In this document: positions 35,497-43,991 of the stretch, piece after piece
Layout of the letters: each line of letters opens with the position of its first letter
How positions within the stretch are numbered: the stretch's first letter is position 1
Assembly: GCA_966424055.1 (NCBI GenBank)
Contig: CBJLMB010000028.1
Coordinates: 25,968-89,967 of the forward strand
Length of the DNA stretch: 64,000 nucleotides
DNA from: Deminuibacter sp966424055
GTDB taxonomy: Bacteria; Bacteroidota; Bacteroidia; Chitinophagales; Chitinophagaceae
Direction of reading: 5' to 3'
Program-made: the position numbers and the translations under genes
Notes under the pieces: model-generated
The model's input: only the letters and a program-made list of their open reading frames with translations
Told to the model about the DNA's origin: nothing
The model's database searches: none

Positions 35497-35564
35497 ATCA
35501 ATTCAGTAGCCTGCTTTTCTATTGAACAAAGCGGGCTGTTCCTACTACAACTAAAATAATGCAC

Positions 35565-38500
35565 ATGAGAAAAATTGTATCATTGATTACAATGGCGGTG
35601 CTATGCTGCACACTGGCCATTGCCCAGCCCAGGCCGGTTTCCGGGAAAATCACTGCGGCCGACGGCTCCCCGGTTGAGGGGGCCACTGTTACACTTAAAG
35701 GCGCTAAATACGGCACTACCACAGATGCCGCCGGTAATTTTATCCTCCATGCAAAACCGGGGGATGTGTTAATCATCAGCGCACTCAATTTCAAAATGCA
35801 GCAGGTACTGGTGCCCAAAGGTGCCCTGCCCGCCATTCAGCTGGAAGGTACCCAGGGACTGATTGACGAGGTGATCGTTACGGCCGGCGGTATCAAAGCC
35901 AGGCGAAAAGAGCTGGGCACTGCCAATACCGTGATCAAGGCAGCCACTTTAACTGCAGGCAAGGCCGTGAATGTTGCCGGCGGTTTACAGGGCAAGGTTG
36001 CCGGTTTCCAGATTGACGGAACAGGCAGCGGTGTAAACCCCAGTTACAGACTGATATTGAGAGGACAACGTTCTTTAACCGGTAACAACCAGGCGCTCAT
36101 TGTACTGGACAATGTAATTGTACCCAATTTTATGCTGAGCAACCTGAACCCGGAAGATGTTGAAGAAATGGTCGTGCTGAACGGATCGGGTGCCGCAGCT
36201 TTATACGGCTCACAGGCTTCTAATGGTGCGGTGATCGTTACAACAAAAAAAGGCAGAAGAGGTGTAACACAGGTAACAGTATCAAATACCACCACTGTTG
36301 AATCAGTTGCTTTTTTTCCGAAAATACAGAAGCAGTTCGGTGCGGGCGGTACATCCTATGGGCTGGATGCCAACGGTAAACCCACATTCAATTACCTGGA
36401 AAACCAATCGTACGGCCCTGCCTTTGATGGTGTGAAAAGGCCATTGGGTGCACCGCTGGAAGATGGCAGCCAGGATTCTGCCTATTATGCTTACAACGAC
36501 GGGCATTTTAAATTCTGGCAGAAGGGTATTACCAACCAGACAGATTTTTCACTGTCCAATGGCGATGACCGTTCTACTTTTTATTTATCGGGACAGTATT
36601 CTACTGTAACAGGCACTACGCCTGGCGACAAATACAACCGCACCACCTTGCGCGCCAATGGTACCCGCCGAATTGGCAATACCATCAATGTCACATATAA
36701 TACAGCTTATACGCAAAACAGGTATGATATCACTACGCAAACAGCCAGCATGTATACGAATATGCTGAACATGCCATCGAATGTGGATATCACGAAATAT
36801 AAAAACTGGCGTACAGATAAATTTGCCAATCCCAACGGGTACTATAACCCCTGGTACCTGAACCCGTATTTTTCAGCAGACAACTACCGCTCAAAACAAC
36901 GCAATGATTATTTCACCGGCAATGTGGAGATAAGGTTTAGTCCGGCCGCAGGGCTCGATTTGATCGCGCGCCAGGGTATCACAACCAGGAATTATTCCAA
37001 CAAGAATACCGTAGGCGCATTTACCTATACCGATTATGCAAAACATACCGACCAAAGTTCAAAATCGGATATCGCTGCGCAGGTAAATGATCAAAGCAAT
37101 TATGTTACCCAGCTGCTGAGTGATCTGCTGGTGCAGTACAATAAATCTGCCGGTGATTTCAGCTTTAAAGGTATTGCAGGCGGCCAGTGGACGCAGAATG
37201 AAGCAAAATACCTGGGTGTTACAGCGAATGGGCTGGTTATTCCCGGTTTGTATAATGTAAGCAATGGCGTTGGTACACCAAGTGTGAGTGAATCGAATTA
37301 CAAAACCCGCCAGATGGGTGTGTATGGTGATTTGCGTATCGGGTATAAAAATTACCTGTTCCTGCATGGAACAGGACGTAACGACTGGGTTTCTATCCTG
37401 GCGCCGGGCAACCGTTCTTTCTTCTATCCCTCTGTTGACCTCTCTTTTATTGCCAGTGATGCGCTGGATGTGATTAAACAGAGCAAAACCATCAGCTATT
37501 TAAAACTAAGGGGCGGCTGGTCAAAAGTAGGGCAGGTGAACCTGGGCTCCAGCTCAGATTTTGGTGCCTATTACCTTGCGCCTACAGTAAATACGGCAAG
37601 CGGGTTCCCTTATGGCAGCCTGGCGGGTTACACCATTGGCAATACCCTGGTGTCGAACAGCCTGAAACCGGAAATAACCAAAGGTTTTGAAGCAGGCTTC
37701 GATCTTAACCTGTTCAAAGACCGTGTTACTTCAACCGTTACCTGGTTCAGTACCAAAACCGATAACCAGACGGTTACTTCAAAAGTATCTAACAGCACTG
37801 GTTTTACTGACCTGCGTACCAATGCAGGCCAAACACAGAGCCGTGGCCTGGAAGCTACTTTGCATGTAACACCGCTGCAAACACGCGACTGGACAGTGAC
37901 CGTTGGCGGCAACTATACTTACCTGGATAATAAAGTGAATTTTATTTCTGCAGCATTGCCCAGTTTATCACTGGCAACTTCCGGTATCGGCGGTTCGTAT
38001 GCAGTGCCGGGGCAGGCCTTCCCGGTAATTATGGGATATGATTATGTGCGTGATAAAGAAGGTCATGTGATTGTAGATGCCACTACAGGCTTGCCTACCA
38101 AAGCAAGCGCTATTTCTATCCTGGGAAATGCTGTTGCCAAAAACAGGCTAAGCCTCGATGCGGCTGTCAGCTTCAGGAATTTCCGGTTCTCTGTATTGTT
38201 CGAATACCGCGGTGGATACAAAATTTTCAATGGTATCGGTCCTGAACTGGATTGGGCCGGAACAGGATACAGAACCGCTATTTACAACCGCGAACGTTTT
38301 GTATTTCCCAATTCAGTGTATGAAGATCCTGGTAAACCGGGCACCTATATCAAGAATACCAGCATCACCATCAATAACGGTAATGGCAATAACGGTTTCT
38401 GGACCGATGATATCAACAGGGGTGTAACCTCCAACTATGTTACTTCCGGCGACTTCTGGAAACTGAGAGAGGTAGCGCTTTCTTATGAATTTCCTGCCGC

Positions 38501-38705
38501 TTTGCTGAGCAAAACAAAAGTGATTAAAGGCATTACGGTAAGTGTGCAGGCGCGTAACCTGTTTATGTGGCTGGCAAAAGACAACCTGTATACCGATCCT
38601 GAATACAGCGATCCCGGTGCAGACAGCAATGGTATTGGTTTGAACGGCCTGGGACAAACACCACCTTCCCGGTTTTATGGTGCCTCTGTTTCAGTGAAAT
38701 TTTAG
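35565..38705 (+). CDS. SusC/RagA-family TonB-dependent transporter (pair 4)
   Basis: 1046 residues from the ATG at 35565 (MRKIVSLITMAVLCCTLAIAQ signal). The ATG six nt upstream (35559, MHMRK) is possible, but position 35565 matches the repeated leader starts. Regulatory domain VSGKITAADGSPVEGATV, then LIDEVIVTAGGIKARRKELGTA, plug MVVLNGSGAAALYGSQASNGAVIVTTKKG, and a barrel ending SVSVKF. The plug has VVLNGSG where the others have VLKGPA. It is preceded by three tandem copies of its own start region, and its SusD begins 72 nt downstream. Ligand unknown. Confidence 0.95.
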   Translation: MRKIVSLITMAVLCCTLAIAQPRPVSGKITAADGSPVEGATVTLKGAKYGTTTDAAGNFILHAKPGDVLIISALNFKMQQVLVPKGALPAIQLEGTQGLIDEVIVTAGGIKARRKELGTANTVIKAATLTAGKAVNVAGGLQGKVAGFQIDGTGSGVNPSYRLILRGQRSLTGNNQALIVLDNVIVPNFMLSNLNPEDVEEMVVLNGSGAAALYGSQASNGAVIVTTKKGRRGVTQVTVSNTTTVESVAFFPKIQKQFGAGGTSYGLDANGKPTFNYLENQSYGPAFDGVKRPLGAPLEDGSQDSAYYAYNDGHFKFWQKGITNQTDFSLSNGDDRSTFYLSGQYSTVTGTTPGDKYNRTTLRANGTRRIGNTINVTYNTAYTQNRYDITTQTASMYTNMLNMPSNVDITKYKNWRTDKFANPNGYYNPWYLNPYFSADNYRSKQRNDYFTGNVEIRFSPAAGLDLIARQGITTRNYSNKNTVGAFTYTDYAKHTDQSSKSDIAAQVNDQSNYVTQLLSDLLVQYNKSAGDFSFKGIAGGQWTQNEAKYLGVTANGLVIPGLYNVSNGVGTPSVSESNYKTRQMGVYGDLRIGYKNYLFLHGTGRNDWVSILAPGNRSFFYPSVDLSFIASDALDVIKQSKTISYLKLRGGWSKVGQVNLGSSSDFGAYYLAPTVNTASGFPYGSLAGYTIGNTLVSNSLKPEITKGFEAGFDLNLFKDRVTSTVTWFSTKTDNQTVTSKVSNSTGFTDLRTNAGQTQSRGLEATLHVTPLQTRDWTVTVGGNYTYLDNKVNFISAALPSLSLATSGIGGSYAVPGQAFPVIMGYDYVRDKEGHVIVDATTGLPTKASAISILGNAVAKNRLSLDAAVSFRNFRFSVLFEYRGGYKIFNGIGPELDWAGTGYRTAIYNRERFVFPNSVYEDPGKPGTYIKNTSITINNGNGNNGFWTDDINRGVTSNYVTSGDFWKLREVALSYEFPAALLSKTKVIKGITVSVQARNLFMWLAKDNLYTDPEYSDPGADSNGIGLNGLGQTPPSRFYGASVSVKF

Positions 38706-38777
38706 TAAGCCGGCCAACATTTTTTGAAAACATTTTATCCTGCAACTAGCCATGTGGGAATGATTAAACAAGTTAAA

Positions 38778-40340
38778 ATGAAAAAAATAACAGCGATCTT
38801 TTTAATAGGATGGGTGATGCTGGGTACATCCTGTAAAAAATACCTGGACATCAACAAGAATACAAATCAGGCTACTTCTGCAACGCCTGAGCTGATACTG
38901 CCACAGGCCATCACCGCAACAGCGGGTTTGCTTAACGGGTACAATTCATACGGATCGCAGCTGGTGGGTTATAGTGCCAATGCCGGCGGATACGGTGGCT
39001 TTGGCTCTTCTATCAGCTACAATTTTTCATCGGGCGATTTTAATGCCAGGTGGTCCGACGTATACGATAACCTGGAGGATTACCAGTCAATACTCGATCA
39101 AACCGCAGCAAAGCTGCCCCAGTACAGCTATTTTAATGCAGCAGCGAGGATAATGAAGGCCTACGATTTTCAGCTGCTGGTAGATGCTTACAATGATATA
39201 CCCTATTCCGCCGCATTGAAAGGTGCCAACAGCCTTACACCTAAATACGATGCAGCAGCCTCAGTGTATGCAAGTTTGGCCAGCCAGCTGGATTCTGCCA
39301 TCAAAACCATCAATGATGCGGCAGGGGGAACCGGCATTACACCATTGGGCAGCGCTGATGTGCTTTTTGGCGGCAACCTTACTTCATGGAAACAGTTTGC
39401 CAATACTATTAAGCTGCGATTGATGGTGCGTGGAAACGGGAAAGTGACCTTTGCAAACACCTCTTTCGATGCAGTTGGTTTCTTAGCAGCAGATGCGCTG
39501 ATCAACCCCGGGTACACCAGGGACAATGGCAGGCAAAACCCCGCCTGGAACAACTGGGCATACAGCTATACTGGCAGTGATGCCACCAAATCGTGGATGC
39601 CGGCCAAATTTATCATGGGCTTCTACGATGGGCATAAACTGGTGGATTCTGCAAGGGGCAAGGCTGTTTTTTACCAGTTCCCCGCTACAGGTGTAAACCA
39701 GCTGGGTTACCAGAATGTGGATGTGCCCAAATGTCCTTCGGGAAGTTTCTGGTACTCAGGCTCGAACAGGACCGGGTCATCTGCGGGTAATTCAGTGGGT
39801 ATTCTGAAAGGGCCTAATGCAGGCTATCCTGCAATGCTGGCTGCAGAAAGTTATTTCCTGCAGGCTGAGGCCGTGGTACGGGGTATCATCAGCAGCGGTG
39901 ATGCGAAAACGCTTTTCAACAATGGCATCACTGCCTCATTCAAATATTTATACCAGCTGCCTGATAAATCTGTTTCGGGTAATCCTGCAACAGATGCTGC
40001 CACTTATATCACCATGAATGCCGGTAGTTACCTGGTAAATTTTGACCTGGCCACATCGGCTGATAAAAAAATTGAGGCGATCATCACACAAAAATATATC
40101 GCACTCAACTATATAGCAGGGCATGAAGCCTGGAATGAATATCGCCGTACGCATTACCCGGCAATAACAGCGGGTGGTAATGCGTATCAAACATTTGCAT
40201 CCAGCGTATCAGAAAGTCCGCGGCCGGATAAACTGCCTACCAGGATATTGTACCCTTCTTCAGAAGCCCTGTACAACCCTGGTAATATGCCGCAGAACAT
40301 CAGTCCGTTCACTTCTTTTATTTTCTGGGCTTTACAATAA
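38778..40340 (+). CDS. SusD/RagB-family (SusD-like 2) lipoprotein, pair 4
   Basis: 520 residues from the ATG at 38778, which starts the lipoprotein signal MKKITAIFLIGWVMLGTSC (Cys19); in-frame ATGs at 38724 and 38760 add unlikely residues. KKYLDINKNTNQATSATPELILPQA is typical. The core shows LLVDAYNDIPYSAALKG and WKQFANTIKLRLMVRG. IITQKYIALNYIAGHEAWNEYRRTHYP and PTRILYPSSEALYN mark the C-terminus. Surface ligand-binding partner of SusC-4, in an operon with it and the DUF1735 lipoprotein 16 nt downstream. Confidence 0.94.
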   Translation: MKKITAIFLIGWVMLGTSCKKYLDINKNTNQATSATPELILPQAITATAGLLNGYNSYGSQLVGYSANAGGYGGFGSSISYNFSSGDFNARWSDVYDNLEDYQSILDQTAAKLPQYSYFNAAARIMKAYDFQLLVDAYNDIPYSAALKGANSLTPKYDAAASVYASLASQLDSAIKTINDAAGGTGITPLGSADVLFGGNLTSWKQFANTIKLRLMVRGNGKVTFANTSFDAVGFLAADALINPGYTRDNGRQNPAWNNWAYSYTGSDATKSWMPAKFIMGFYDGHKLVDSARGKAVFYQFPATGVNQLGYQNVDVPKCPSGSFWYSGSNRTGSSAGNSVGILKGPNAGYPAMLAAESYFLQAEAVVRGIISSGDAKTLFNNGITASFKYLYQLPDKSVSGNPATDAATYITMNAGSYLVNFDLATSADKKIEAIITQKYIALNYIAGHEAWNEYRRTHYPAITAGGNAYQTFASSVSESPRPDKLPTRILYPSSEALYNPGNMPQNISPFTSFIFWALQ

Positions 40341-40356
40341 CCAAAAAGCGATCAGT

Positions 40357-41283
40357 ATGAAACAATTAACGATAAAAGCATTAACCTTTCTTTCAATGAT
40401 AATGTCGCTGGCGGCCTGTTTGAAAGGAAAGGATATAAATATCCCGGTTAAAGCATCGGGTTCTATTCTGGAAATGGAATACCTGAAAGGTGGTGGTGGA
40501 ACAGCTATCGGGTCGGGGATGCAGTATTTTGGCGGGGCTGCCCTTACATACCCGCCTACAGATATCGCCGATACCGCCAGCTTTGCGGTGAACATAGCGG
40601 GTGCCAATGCAGCAGACAAAGATGTTGCTATAACAATTGGTGCAGATGCCAAAGCTTTGTCTGATAATTACAAGAACGATTCTATTACTTACCAGCTGAT
40701 GCCTGATTCAGTATACCATATAATAAATAAAACAGTTACTATTAAAGCAGGCAGCAGAATCGCACAGTTCCAGATAATTTTTTATCCATCCAAATTTGAT
40801 GGCAGCAAGAACTTCATGTTACCGGTTACGGTTACAGATGCGCAGGGATATACAGTGAGCAGCAATTTCGGGCATATTTATTTTCATACCATCGGCAACC
40901 CGCTTGCGGGCACATATGTATGGGACTGGAAAAGATGGGATGCAGGAGACAGCACATCGGTATCGCCGAGCAGTTTGTCCTTTAAAGGCAAAAGCACAAT
41001 TTTCCTGCCGGATAACCCAACCACTTTTGAAGTGGCAACCGGTTATTATACCGGGCCAAGGTATATTGTTAAATTCAGCAACAATGGTGGTGTGCTCACC
41101 AATTTTTCGGCCACCTTCAACAGTGATGATATTGCCAAAGCGACTTCACAGAGCAGTGGCGGAGTTACATTTGGCCCCATCAAAGTGCTGAAAGCCGATT
41201 ACATAAACAAGATATTTCAGTTTCAGTACATCGCATACAGCAGCGGCAACCCGAGGTATATTGTAGATACTTATCATAAATAA
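40357..41283 (+). CDS. DUF1735-type surface lipoprotein, third gene of the pair 4 operon
   Basis: 308 residues from the ATG at 40357; the frame extends upstream inside susD, but this start gives a lipoprotein signal (LTFLSMIMSLAAC, Cys21). Residues about 60-170 (YPPTDIADTASFAVNIAGANAADKDVAITIGAD ... KTVTIKAGSRIAQFQIIFYP) match the DUF1735 (BT_3987-like) immunoglobulin-like domain found on SusCD-linked surface glycan- or ligand-binding lipoproteins. The rest (GTYVWDWKRWDAGD to the end) is a beta-rich C-terminal domain I cannot name. It probably assists ligand capture. A strong terminator ends the operon. Confidence 0.82.
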   Translation: MKQLTIKALTFLSMIMSLAACLKGKDINIPVKASGSILEMEYLKGGGGTAIGSGMQYFGGAALTYPPTDIADTASFAVNIAGANAADKDVAITIGADAKALSDNYKNDSITYQLMPDSVYHIINKTVTIKAGSRIAQFQIIFYPSKFDGSKNFMLPVTVTDAQGYTVSSNFGHIYFHTIGNPLAGTYVWDWKRWDAGDSTSVSPSSLSFKGKSTIFLPDNPTTFEVATGYYTGPRYIVKFSNNGGVLTNFSATFNSDDIAKATSQSSGGVTFGPIKVLKADYINKIFQFQYIAYSSGNPRYIVDTYHK

Positions 41284-41300
41284 GCGCAACTGTAACGTTC

Positions 41301-41338
41301 AGAAGCCCTTTGTGTTGAAGCAAAGGGCTTCTTTTTTT
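41301..41338 (+). terminator. Terminator of the pair 4 operon
   Basis: 12-bp perfect stem AGAAGCCCTTTG / CAAAGGGCTTCT with an 8-nt loop, followed by TTTTTTT. Confidence 0.92.
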
Positions 41339-41385
41339 ATAAAAAACTTTGATTGCCTGCTTTTCGTTATCGGTACGGTAAGTAT

Positions 41386-41393
41386 TACTTTTG
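41386..41393 (+). promoter_or_regulatory. -7 box (TACTTTTG) upstream of DUF3467 gene
   Basis: An exact TAnnTTTG 10 nt before the ATG at 41404. No clear -33 at the right spacing. Confidence 0.45.
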
Positions 41394-41403
41394 CCAAAAA
41401 AAG

Positions 41404-41715
41404 ATGCCAGACCAACAGAACCAGAATCAGCTCAATATCGAAATCAGTGAAGAAGTTGCTGAAGGTACTTATGCCAATCTTGCCATTATTACGCATAGTC
41501 ATGCAGAGTTTGTGGTTGACTTCGTAAACGTGATGCCCGGTACTCCTAAAAGCAAGGTGAAATCGCGCATTGTATTAACGCCCATGCATGCCAAACGGTT
41601 TATGCGTGCGATGATGGAAAATATTGAACGCTACGAAGCGGCCAATGGCCCTATACAAGACCTTGAGCAGATTGAAATACCAATGAACTTTGGCGGCCCT
41701 ACCGCCCAGGCATAG
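41404..41715 (+). CDS. DUF3467 protein
   Basis: 103 residues from the ATG at 41404, which follows a promoter box; the 51-nt upstream extension is ignored. NIEISEEVAEGTYANLAIITHSHAEFVVDFVNVMPGTPKSKVKSRIVLTPMHAKRFM is the defining pattern of the DUF3467 family of small, soluble proteins widespread in Bacteroidota and other phyla. Function is unknown. The N-terminus is Gln/Asn-rich. Single gene between two terminator or gap regions. Confidence 0.9.
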   Translation: MPDQQNQNQLNIEISEEVAEGTYANLAIITHSHAEFVVDFVNVMPGTPKSKVKSRIVLTPMHAKRFMRAMMENIERYEAANGPIQDLEQIEIPMNFGGPTAQA

Positions 41716-41797
41716 TAGTGTGCCGTTTGTTTCAAACAGTTGCTCTGCATGTACCTGCCGGCTATCGGCGGAAGGCTGTTCAGCTAAATAAAAACCT

Positions 41798-42640
41798 ATG
41801 TACATAAAAACGATTATTGCAGCCATACTGGTTGCCGGCACTTTACTGGCTGCAGGCTGTGGCAACCATGCCGGCCCTTCAGGAACAGATGGTAAAGACA
41901 GTGCGAAGGCATTGGTGATAAAAGATGATACCCTGGCCGGCTTTTTACTGGGAGGTGTTTATTTTTTCCAGGGTTATGGCGGCACCGAAAAAACAACCAC
42001 CATGGTTCAGCTGCAGGCCAAGGCCAGTCCTGGTGATAAAAACTTTATCAGTGAGTTGCATAAAGCATACAACAGCCTGATGGTTTTCCCGTACAAGCGT
42101 TCTGCCAAAGAAACACCCGATTCAAAAAAAGTGCTGAGCGAATGGTGGAATGCACACAACAAGCAGGAGTTCGATGCCATGCAGCTGGAGCTGAAAGAGC
42201 ATGGCCACCAACAGCTGTTTGAGCGATGCAAAAAAGCACTGGATGAAAATGGTGGTGCCGGTGCAGATATTGCCAGGATAGATCTGAAAAAATATGGTCT
42301 GACAGCAGAACATGATTCTTCTCTTGCTTTTGTAAAAGCGCATTACAGCGAGTTTACCGCTACAGGGATCAAGGCCTGGGATATTGCCCGTTATGTAAGC
42401 AATGTATGTATGGGCTATTCGGCCGCCTACCTGGAAAAAGAAGAAGGAATACAACTGATCATGGCCGTACTGGCTGAAAGCCGCAGGTTATACCCCGACT
42501 GGAAAGCGTATTACAAAGATTTTATACTGGGCCGTGCGTTCTGGGGTGGTCATAAGGATGATAATGCAGTGTTTGAAAGCATCGTTCAAACCATGCAACA
42601 GGGTGATTACAGTATTTACAGATACCTGCCGCTGAAATAG
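41798..42640 (+). CDS. DUF1266-domain lipoprotein
   Basis: 280 residues. The lipoprotein signal MYIKTIIAAILVAGTLLAAGC gives Cys21. The body from about residue 110 shows LSEWWNAHNKQEFDAMQLELKEHGHQQLF, then GIKAWDIARYVSNVCMGYSAAYLEKEEGIQLIMAVL and YPDWKAYYKDFILGRAFWGG. This is the DUF1266 pattern (W..N....L..L...GH, then A[WY]D..R........GY, then the W..Y..G[RY]..W end). Known members are mostly cytoplasmic proteins of unknown role; here the domain is exported and lipidated, which is less usual. No operon partner is seen. Confidence 0.8.
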   Translation: MYIKTIIAAILVAGTLLAAGCGNHAGPSGTDGKDSAKALVIKDDTLAGFLLGGVYFFQGYGGTEKTTTMVQLQAKASPGDKNFISELHKAYNSLMVFPYKRSAKETPDSKKVLSEWWNAHNKQEFDAMQLELKEHGHQQLFERCKKALDENGGAGADIARIDLKKYGLTAEHDSSLAFVKAHYSEFTATGIKAWDIARYVSNVCMGYSAAYLEKEEGIQLIMAVLAESRRLYPDWKAYYKDFILGRAFWGGHKDDNAVFESIVQTMQQGDYSIYRYLPLK

Positions 42641-42717
42641 GCGGGTGCAATAGAATAGAATGGCTGCAGGCCGTAAACTGCCGGGGGCATCAGCTGCCGG
42701 TTGTTTACGGCCTTGGT

Positions 42718-43407
42718 TTATATCAGTCCTTCATCTGCAAAGCTCAGGTATCCTTCTTCACTTACAATGATATGATCGAGCAACTGTATATCGAGCAGCT
42801 GGGCTGCATCTTTTATCCGGAGGGTTAATTCCTGGTCGGCGCGGCTGGGACGCATATTGCCGCTGGGATGGTTGTGGCAAAGAATAATGCTCACCGCATC
42901 ATGCGCCAGTGCTATACGCAGTATAATACGCGGGTCGGCAATAGTGCCGGTGATACCGCCTTCACTGACAATTTCAAAATGATTGATCTTATTGGCGCTG
43001 TTTAAAAATACCACACCAAAAACCTCCTGTTTTTTGTACTGCAGCTGTGCTCTTAAATAATGGGCAACATCTTTACTGTGTGCAATAATGGCTTTTTTGT
43101 TATTGGCTGCACTGCGGCGGATGCCCAGCTCGAGGGCTGCGGCAATAGAGGTGGCTTTGGCAACACCCAGGCCATGAATATTCAGTTTCAGTATTTCTTT
43201 TACAGAAAGTTTGCCCAGCCGCTGAATATCCTGCTGTAAGGCACCGAGCAGTTGCTGGGCCAGTTCTACCGCGCTGGATTTTTTACTGCCGTTGATCATT
43301 AATATAGCGAGCAGTTCTGAATTGCTCAGGGCTTCTGCGCCTTTGAGCAGTAGCTTTTCCCTGGGGCGGTCGTCTTCCGCCCAGTGTTTGATGGGGATGT
43401 TTTTCAT
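42718..43407 (-). CDS. radC: RadC-family JAB/MPN domain protein
   Basis: 229 residues from the ATG at 43407 (MKNIPIKHWAEDDRPREKLL), the conserved start of the family; the open frame to 43503 is not used. An N-terminal helix-hairpin-helix region (ALSNSELLAILMINGS) is followed by the JAMM metal site, read as LCHNHPSGNMRPSRADQELT (HxH...D). YKKQEVFGVVFLNSANKI is also family-typical. Called a DNA repair protein by tradition, but its biochemical role is unproven. Length is normal. Next to repeat-rich DNA on its 5' side. Confidence 0.93.
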   Translation of the reverse strand: MKNIPIKHWAEDDRPREKLLLKGAEALSNSELLAILMINGSKKSSAVELAQQLLGALQQDIQRLGKLSVKEILKLNIHGLGVAKATSIAAALELGIRRSAANNKKAIIAHSKDVAHYLRAQLQYKKQEVFGVVFLNSANKINHFEIVSEGGITGTIADPRIILRIALAHDAVSIILCHNHPSGNMRPSRADQELTLRIKDAAQLLDIQLLDHIIVSEEGYLSFADEGLI

Positions 43408-43991
43408 GAATAGTTTCTTTTCGGTTAGCTTTTGCCGGTATGCATACTGGATATTGTGCTCTTTTTTACAAGACCTTACAATCCCGGGCGACAAAACCGG
43501 CACAGGTATCTAATATACTCATTCCTGTCCGGAAAATCAGGCAGCCATCCCGGAAAGTTATCTACATTAAGCGGGCAGCAGAAGCCTTTAATAGCTGTGA
43601 GCTATGAGCTTTCAGCTATGAGTGTGGTCTGCAGTCGGCGGTCTGCAGTTGGCAGTCTGCATTTTGCCTGGTAGCTAGGAGCTCACAGTTCATAGCTCAT
43701 CATCAAAAACAATTCCCCTTCAGCGTTTTTCGCGCATTCCGCGAGAGAAGCAGTCTGCGGTCTGCAGCTTCATCTGGTAGCTAGGAGCTCATAGCTCACA
43801 GCTCATCAAAAACAGTTCCCCTTCAGCGTTTTTCGCGTGTTCCGCGAGAGAACCAACCGCCACCGGTTAGCAGCAGGATGTGCAGAGGGGCAGGCCTGGT
43901 GGCTTCGCTCTTTTCTCTGCTAAAAAATTGAAACATCCAAATCTAATTTCCTGTTTTGAATTTCTATCTTCGCGGCTCATTCTGCATTGCT
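43408..43991. other. Gene-free repeat-rich stretch between radC and prs
   Basis: 584 bp without a supported gene. The middle is composed of repeated words (AGCTATGAGC, GTCTGCAGT, CTAGGAGCTCA) and a 106-nt tandem duplication annotated separately. TATCTTCG (43965-43972), one base off the -7 consensus, may serve prs. Confidence 0.6.
43592..43855. repeat. Word-like repeats plus a 106-nt tandem duplication
   Basis: Words such as AGCTATGAG and GTCTGCAGT recur from 43592. Then two copies of a unit with period 106 follow: GGTAGCTAGGAGCTCA starts at 43670 and at 43776. Each leads into CATCAAAAACARTTCCCC, TTCAGCGTTTTTCGCG and TTCCGCGAGAGAA. TCGCG...CGCGA inside each copy can pair as a short hairpin. 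Confidence 0.8.

Larger units (their letters stand above)
35082..35564 (+). repeat. Three tandem 161-nt units, each opening with the susC start region
   Basis: The word CATGAGAA starts units with ATGs at 35082, 35243 and 35404, and the true susC ATG is at 35565: the spacing is exactly 161 nt each time. The second and third units are about 60% identical over 161 nt by ungapped hand count. The strongest matches are in the first 50 nt, around GCTAAA-CAATT, and in the last 20 nt (ACAACTAAAATAATGCRC before the ATG). The first unit is more diverged but matches in its first 30 nt and its end. The period is not a multiple of three, so each unit's ORF is in a different frame. Confidence 0.9.

Noticed and set aside
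35082..35564. Three decayed full susC gene remnants
   Set aside because: Only the start region recurs. The units have a fixed 161-nt period and no regulatory-domain or plug sequence, so tandem duplication of the leader fits better than three deleted genes.
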